In this document: positions 61,148 through 64,000 of the stretch, piece by piece
How positions within the stretch are numbered: the first letter of the stretch is position 1
Layout: every line of letters starts with the position of its first letter
Source of the DNA: Alphaproteobacteria bacterium
GTDB lineage: Bacteria > Pseudomonadota > Alphaproteobacteria > Rhodobacterales > Rhodobacteraceae
Assembly (NCBI GenBank): GCA_030428355.1
Contig: JAUIBL010000011.1
Span: 1-64,000 of the forward strand
Direction: 5' to 3'
DNA length: 64,000 nucleotides
Notes under the pieces: generated by a model
What the model was told of the DNA's origin: nothing
Database searches by the model: none
Seen by the model: the letters and a program-made list of their open reading frames with translations, nothing else
Made by a program: the position numbers and the translations under genes

Positions 61148-61726
61148 ATGTCCCGGCTCGATCAACAGATGGCGTTCCTGACCGAAGTCGACCGCCTCAA
61201 ATCCGTGATGCGCGCCACCACGCTCTGTGATGGCAGCCGCTACGAAAACAGCGCCGAGCATTCCTGGCACATCGCGCTCTACGCGCTTGTGCTGGCGGAA
61301 CATTCCGAAACATCACTCGACATCGGCAAGGTGATCCGGATGCTCCTGCTGCACGACCTCGTCGAAATCGACGCGGGCGACGCGCCGGTCTTCGGCGACC
61401 ATGACGCAGACGCGATGGCCCAGCGCGAAGCAGCCGCCGCTGATCGGATCTTCGGCCTTCTGCCTGCCGATCAGGCATCGGCGTTCCGGGCGCTCTGGGA
61501 CGAATTCGAGGCCAACGAAACACCCGAGGCGCAATTCGCCAAATCCATCGACCGGATACAGCCGCCGATGCAGAACCTTGCGTCCGGCGGCGTGTCCTGG
61601 GTCGATTACAACGTGACCTACGACATGTTCGAAGCCCGGATCGGCCCGAAAATCGCCAAGGGCGCGCCCAGCATCCTCGCGTGGCTTCGACCAAGGGTGG
61701 CGGCGTTCTTCGCCGGGCGGTCCTGA
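61148..61726 (+). CDS. HD-domain phosphohydrolase (YfbR-type)
   Basis: 192 residues. The HD metal residues are in SAEHSWHIALYALVL (first His), LLLHDLVEIDAGD (HD pair) and SIDRIQPPMQNLASGGVSW (last Asp). Related proteins are 5'-nucleotidases acting on deoxynucleotides. The gene is third in a plus-strand run of four. Confidence 0.85.
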   Translation: MSRLDQQMAFLTEVDRLKSVMRATTLCDGSRYENSAEHSWHIALYALVLAEHSETSLDIGKVIRMLLLHDLVEIDAGDAPVFGDHDADAMAQREAAAADRIFGLLPADQASAFRALWDEFEANETPEAQFAKSIDRIQPPMQNLASGGVSWVDYNVTYDMFEARIGPKIAKGAPSILAWLRPRVAAFFAGRS

Positions 61727-61773
61727 CACGTTTGCATCTCGCGCCCGGACCCGACTCAGCCTAGGGTGAGACC

Positions 61774-62517
61774 ATGTCGGACAATGATCACCCCCGCACC
61801 CTTCTGCTCACCGGCGCAAGCCGGGGCATCGGCCACGCCACGGTCAAGAAATTCGCCGCCGAAGGCTGGCGCGTGATCAGTTGTTCCCGGCAGGCGTTTT
61901 CGCCCAACTGCCCCTGGCCCGGCGGCGAACGCAACCACATCCAGGTTGATCTGAGCGATCCGCAGCAAACCATGGAGGCGGTCCGCATCGTCAAGGAACG
62001 GCTGGACGGTGGGCGGCTCGATGCGCTGGTGAACAATGCGGGGATCTCTCCCAAGGGGCCTGCGGGCGAACGGCTCAGCACGCTGGACACCGATCTGCGC
62101 GACTGGGGCAAGGTGTTTCACGTCAATTTCTTTGCGTCGGTGGTTCTGGGACGCGGGCTGAAGGACGAATTGGCGGCGGCGCAGGGCGCCATCGTGAATG
62201 TGACCTCCATTGCAGGGTCCCGCGTTCACCCGTTTGCGGGCGCGGCCTATGCGACATCCAAGGCGGCCCTTGCCGCGCTCACACGGGAAATGGCCCATGA
62301 TTTCGGACCTTTGGGGGTTCGGGTGAATGCGATTGCGCCGGGAGAGGTCGACACCAGCATCCTGAGTGAGGGCACCGAAAAGATCGTCGAGAAACTGCCG
62401 ATGCGACGGCTTGGTCAGCCGGCGGAGGTGGCGGATGTGATCTATTTCCTGTGCTCGGGACAGAGCGGCTATGTCACGGGCACTGAGATCGAGGTGAATG
62501 GCGGGCAGCACGTCTGA
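61774..62517 (+). CDS. SDR-family oxidoreductase
   Basis: 247 residues. TLLLTGASRGIGHATVKKFA is the cofactor motif, NNAGISPKGP follows, Ser in VTSIAGSRV and Tyr/Lys in YATSKAALAAL complete the active site; the C-terminus EIEVNGGQHV is usual for the family. The substrate is not known. A terminator palindrome and 5-base tandem repeats follow it. Confidence 0.87.
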   Translation: MSDNDHPRTLLLTGASRGIGHATVKKFAAEGWRVISCSRQAFSPNCPWPGGERNHIQVDLSDPQQTMEAVRIVKERLDGGRLDALVNNAGISPKGPAGERLSTLDTDLRDWGKVFHVNFFASVVLGRGLKDELAAAQGAIVNVTSIAGSRVHPFAGAAYATSKAALAALTREMAHDFGPLGVRVNAIAPGEVDTSILSEGTEKIVEKLPMRRLGQPAEVADVIYFLCSGQSGYVTGTEIEVNGGQHV

Positions 62518-62533
62518 CCCCCGCCTGCCCACA

Positions 62534-62561
62534 CCGAGCCAAACCAAGCCAAGCCAAGCCA
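62534..62561 (+). repeat. CCAAG short tandem repeat
   Basis: Units CCGAG, CCAAA, then CCAAG three times and a partial CCA lie in the gap after the SDR gene. It is non-coding as far as I can see. Confidence 0.7.
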
Positions 62562-62582
62562 CCAGAATTTTATGGGGCGGGC

Positions 62583-62608
62583 TGAGATTTTTCGTACGAA
62601 AAATCTCA
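62583..62608. terminator. 26-base perfect palindrome, bidirectional terminator
   Basis: The bases form a perfect palindrome: TGAGATTTTTCG and its exact complement around the centre TCGTACGA. The arms end in T5 and A5 near the loop, not outside, so it is an unusual terminator shape, but the place between two converging genes supports transcript end formation on both strands. Confidence 0.6.
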
Positions 62609-62651
62609 AGACCCTCCAGAAAATTCTTAGGAAGATTCGGTTAACGCCGGA

Positions 62652-64000
62652 TTAAAAGTGAATGGCCCGGCCCCAGGCATCCAGCACCGCCTCATGCATC
62701 ATCTCCGACAGGGTCGGGTGCGGGAACACCGTCTGCATCAGGTCTTCCTCGGTGGTCTCAAGCTGCCGACCGACCACATAGCCCTGAATCAACTCGGTCA
62801 CTTCCGCACCCACCATATGCGCCCCCAGAAGCGCGCCGGTTTTCGCGTCGAACACCGTCTTGATCATGCCCTCGGGTTCCCCCAGCGCGATCGCCTTGCC
62901 ATTGCCGATGAAGGGGAAGCGACCGACCTTGATGTCATAGCCCTTGTCCTTCGCTTGCGCCTCGGTCAGGCCGACACTGGCGACCTGCGGCTGGCAATAG
63001 GTGCAGCCCGCGATGCTGTCCGGCTCCACCGCATGCGGATGCCCACCGGCGATCAGCTCGGCCACCATCACACCTTCGTGGCTGGCTTTATGCGCAAGCC
63101 ACGGCGCGCCGGCGATGTCTCCGATGGCATAGACGCCGTCCACACCAGTGCGGCACATCGGGTCGGTCACCACATGGGTGCGGTCGACCTTCACGCCCAG
63201 CGCCTCGAGCCCTAGCCCTTCGGTGTTGCCGACGATGCCAACGGCCGAGATCACCGTATCGAACTCTTCCTTGCTGACCTTGCCCTCTTGTTCGATATGG
63301 GCAGTGACCGTTCCCTTGCCGCGATCCAGTTGCTTGACCATCGCCTTTTCGCGGATTGTCATGCCCTGCTTTTCGAACTGTTTCTTTGCGAAACCGCTGA
63401 TTTCGGCATCTTCGACCGGCAGGATGCGGTCCATCACTTCGACCACGGTCGTGTCGGCCCCAAGCGTGTTGTAGAAGCTGGCGAATTCGATGCCGATTGC
63501 TCCCGAGCCGATCACCAGAAGCTTTTTCGGCATCCGGTTCGGCACCAGCGCGTGTTTGTAGGTCCAGACCAGATCGCCATCCGCCTCTAGCCCCGGCATC
63601 TCGCGCGCCCGCGCACCGGTTGCGATGACGATGTTCTTGGCCGTCAGGTCTTCGACGCCTTTCTCGGTCTTCACCTGAACCTTGCCCTTGGCGGGGATCG
63701 TGGCCTCGCCCATCACCACGGTGACCTTGTTCTTCTTCAGCAGATGCCCCACCCCGGAATTCAACTGCTTCGCAATCCCGCGCGAGCGTTTGACGACGGC
63801 GTCGAGATCATAACCGATGCCCTCGGCCTTCAGCCCGAATTCCTTGGCGCGGTGCATGAGGTGGAACACCTCCGAGGTGCGCAGCATGGCCTTCGTGGGG
63901 ATACAGCCCCAGTTGAGACAGATGCCGCCGAGATGTTCGCGTTCGACAATGGCCACGCTCAGCCCAAGCTGTGCGCCGCGGATGGCGGCGACATAGCCGC
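62652..64000 (-). CDS. lpdA: dihydrolipoyl dehydrogenase, N-terminus outside window
   Basis: At least 449 residues; the frame runs off the right edge. The redox disulfide is in GGICLNWGCIPTKAML, the NAD motif is LLVIGSGAIGIEFASFYNTL, GVYAIGDIAGAPWLAHKASH binds FAD and the C-terminal VFPHPTLSEMMHEAV holds the catalytic His/Glu. It oxidises dihydrolipoamide in pyruvate or 2-oxoglutarate dehydrogenase. Only the first 20 or so residues, with the FAD GxGxxG motif, are missing. Confidence 0.95.
   Translation of the reverse strand, partial: GYVAAIRGAQLGLSVAIVEREHLGGICLNWGCIPTKAMLRTSEVFHLMHRAKEFGLKAEGIGYDLDAVVKRSRGIAKQLNSGVGHLLKKNKVTVVMGEATIPAKGKVQVKTEKGVEDLTAKNIVIATGARAREMPGLEADGDLVWTYKHALVPNRMPKKLLVIGSGAIGIEFASFYNTLGADTTVVEVMDRILPVEDAEISGFAKKQFEKQGMTIREKAMVKQLDRGKGTVTAHIEQEGKVSKEEFDTVISAVGIVGNTEGLGLEALGVKVDRTHVVTDPMCRTGVDGVYAIGDIAGAPWLAHKASHEGVMVAELIAGGHPHAVEPDSIAGCTYCQPQVASVGLTEAQAKDKGYDIKVGRFPFIGNGKAIALGEPEGMIKTVFDAKTGALLGAHMVGAEVTELIQGYVVGRQLETTEEDLMQTVFPHPTLSEMMHEAVLDAWGRAIHF

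Overview
The window reads as a chromosomal segment of a high-GC alphaproteobacterium of the Rhodobacterales (roseobacter or Rhodobacter group). The evidence is the gene families and their order: an iscR-suf operon with an Irr-type box, a CarD next to FdxA, a SUV3-like helicase followed by an S4 protein, YdcH/DUF465 and DUF6525 proteins, a dispersed REP-like element ending in a CAAGAAGAA box, and dense coding on both strands. It contains about 59 protein genes and one partial transposase. I found no tRNA, rRNA or CRISPR array.

Layout. 1-224 is the 3' end of an IS630-type transposase, followed by about 660 bases without a gene. 883-6482 is a molybdate/tungstate locus: a TupABC importer on the minus strand, a divergent FecCD-type importer resembling MolABC on the plus strand, and a 69-residue molbindin. 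6581-9850 is the zinc locus (znuB, znuC and zur divergent from znuA). 9901-14806 holds a DUF6525 protein and a 1522-residue RTX/Hint surface or secreted protein. 15075-20250 is a minus-strand sulfur operon: Crp/Fnr regulator, DUF2892 protein, persulfide dioxygenase, DUF442 sulfurtransferase, SulP permease and TDT-family exporter. It fits oxidation of persulfide and disposal of sulfite.

20334-28824 has a serralysin-like M10 protease, a glycosyltransferase-like protein, a SIMPL-domain protein, an 830-residue protein that looks like a PilM/GspL-type module fused to a PilP-type module, and a Kef-type K+/H+ antiporter. 28873-33919 is carD, fdxA, an S4 protein, a SUV3-like helicase and a TPR protein. 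34011-41452 holds an SCP2 protein, two hydrolase-type genes, a HpaI-type aldolase, a DNA exonuclease/ligase pair and a PepF-type oligopeptidase. 41732-49966 holds small stress genes, choline-sulfatase, an unusual metallo-beta-lactamase-fold protein with an altered metal motif, and the kynurenine genes kynA and kynU.

49994-60039 is a long minus-strand run led by iscR: a group I cysteine desulfurase, sufB, three extra genes, sufC, sufD, two membrane proteins and sufS, then a HbpS-like protein and a class I amidotransferase. One of the extra genes is an FkbM methyltransferase broken at a GGCT tandem repeat. 60215-62517 holds a hydrolase, a small protein, an HD-domain phosphohydrolase and an SDR. 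The window ends inside a dihydrolipoyl dehydrogenase gene.

The most unusual signals are: the GGCT-repeat frameshift in fkbM; the metallo-beta-lactamase-fold protein whose HxHxDH motif is replaced; the PilM/PilP-like fusion; an intrinsic terminator placed 38 bases before the carD start; a two-cysteine Crp/Fnr protein heading the sulfur operon; and three direct repeats at exact 62-base spacing between the two Mo/W importers. All functional calls rest on reading the sequence and on knowledge of the families; no database search was run.
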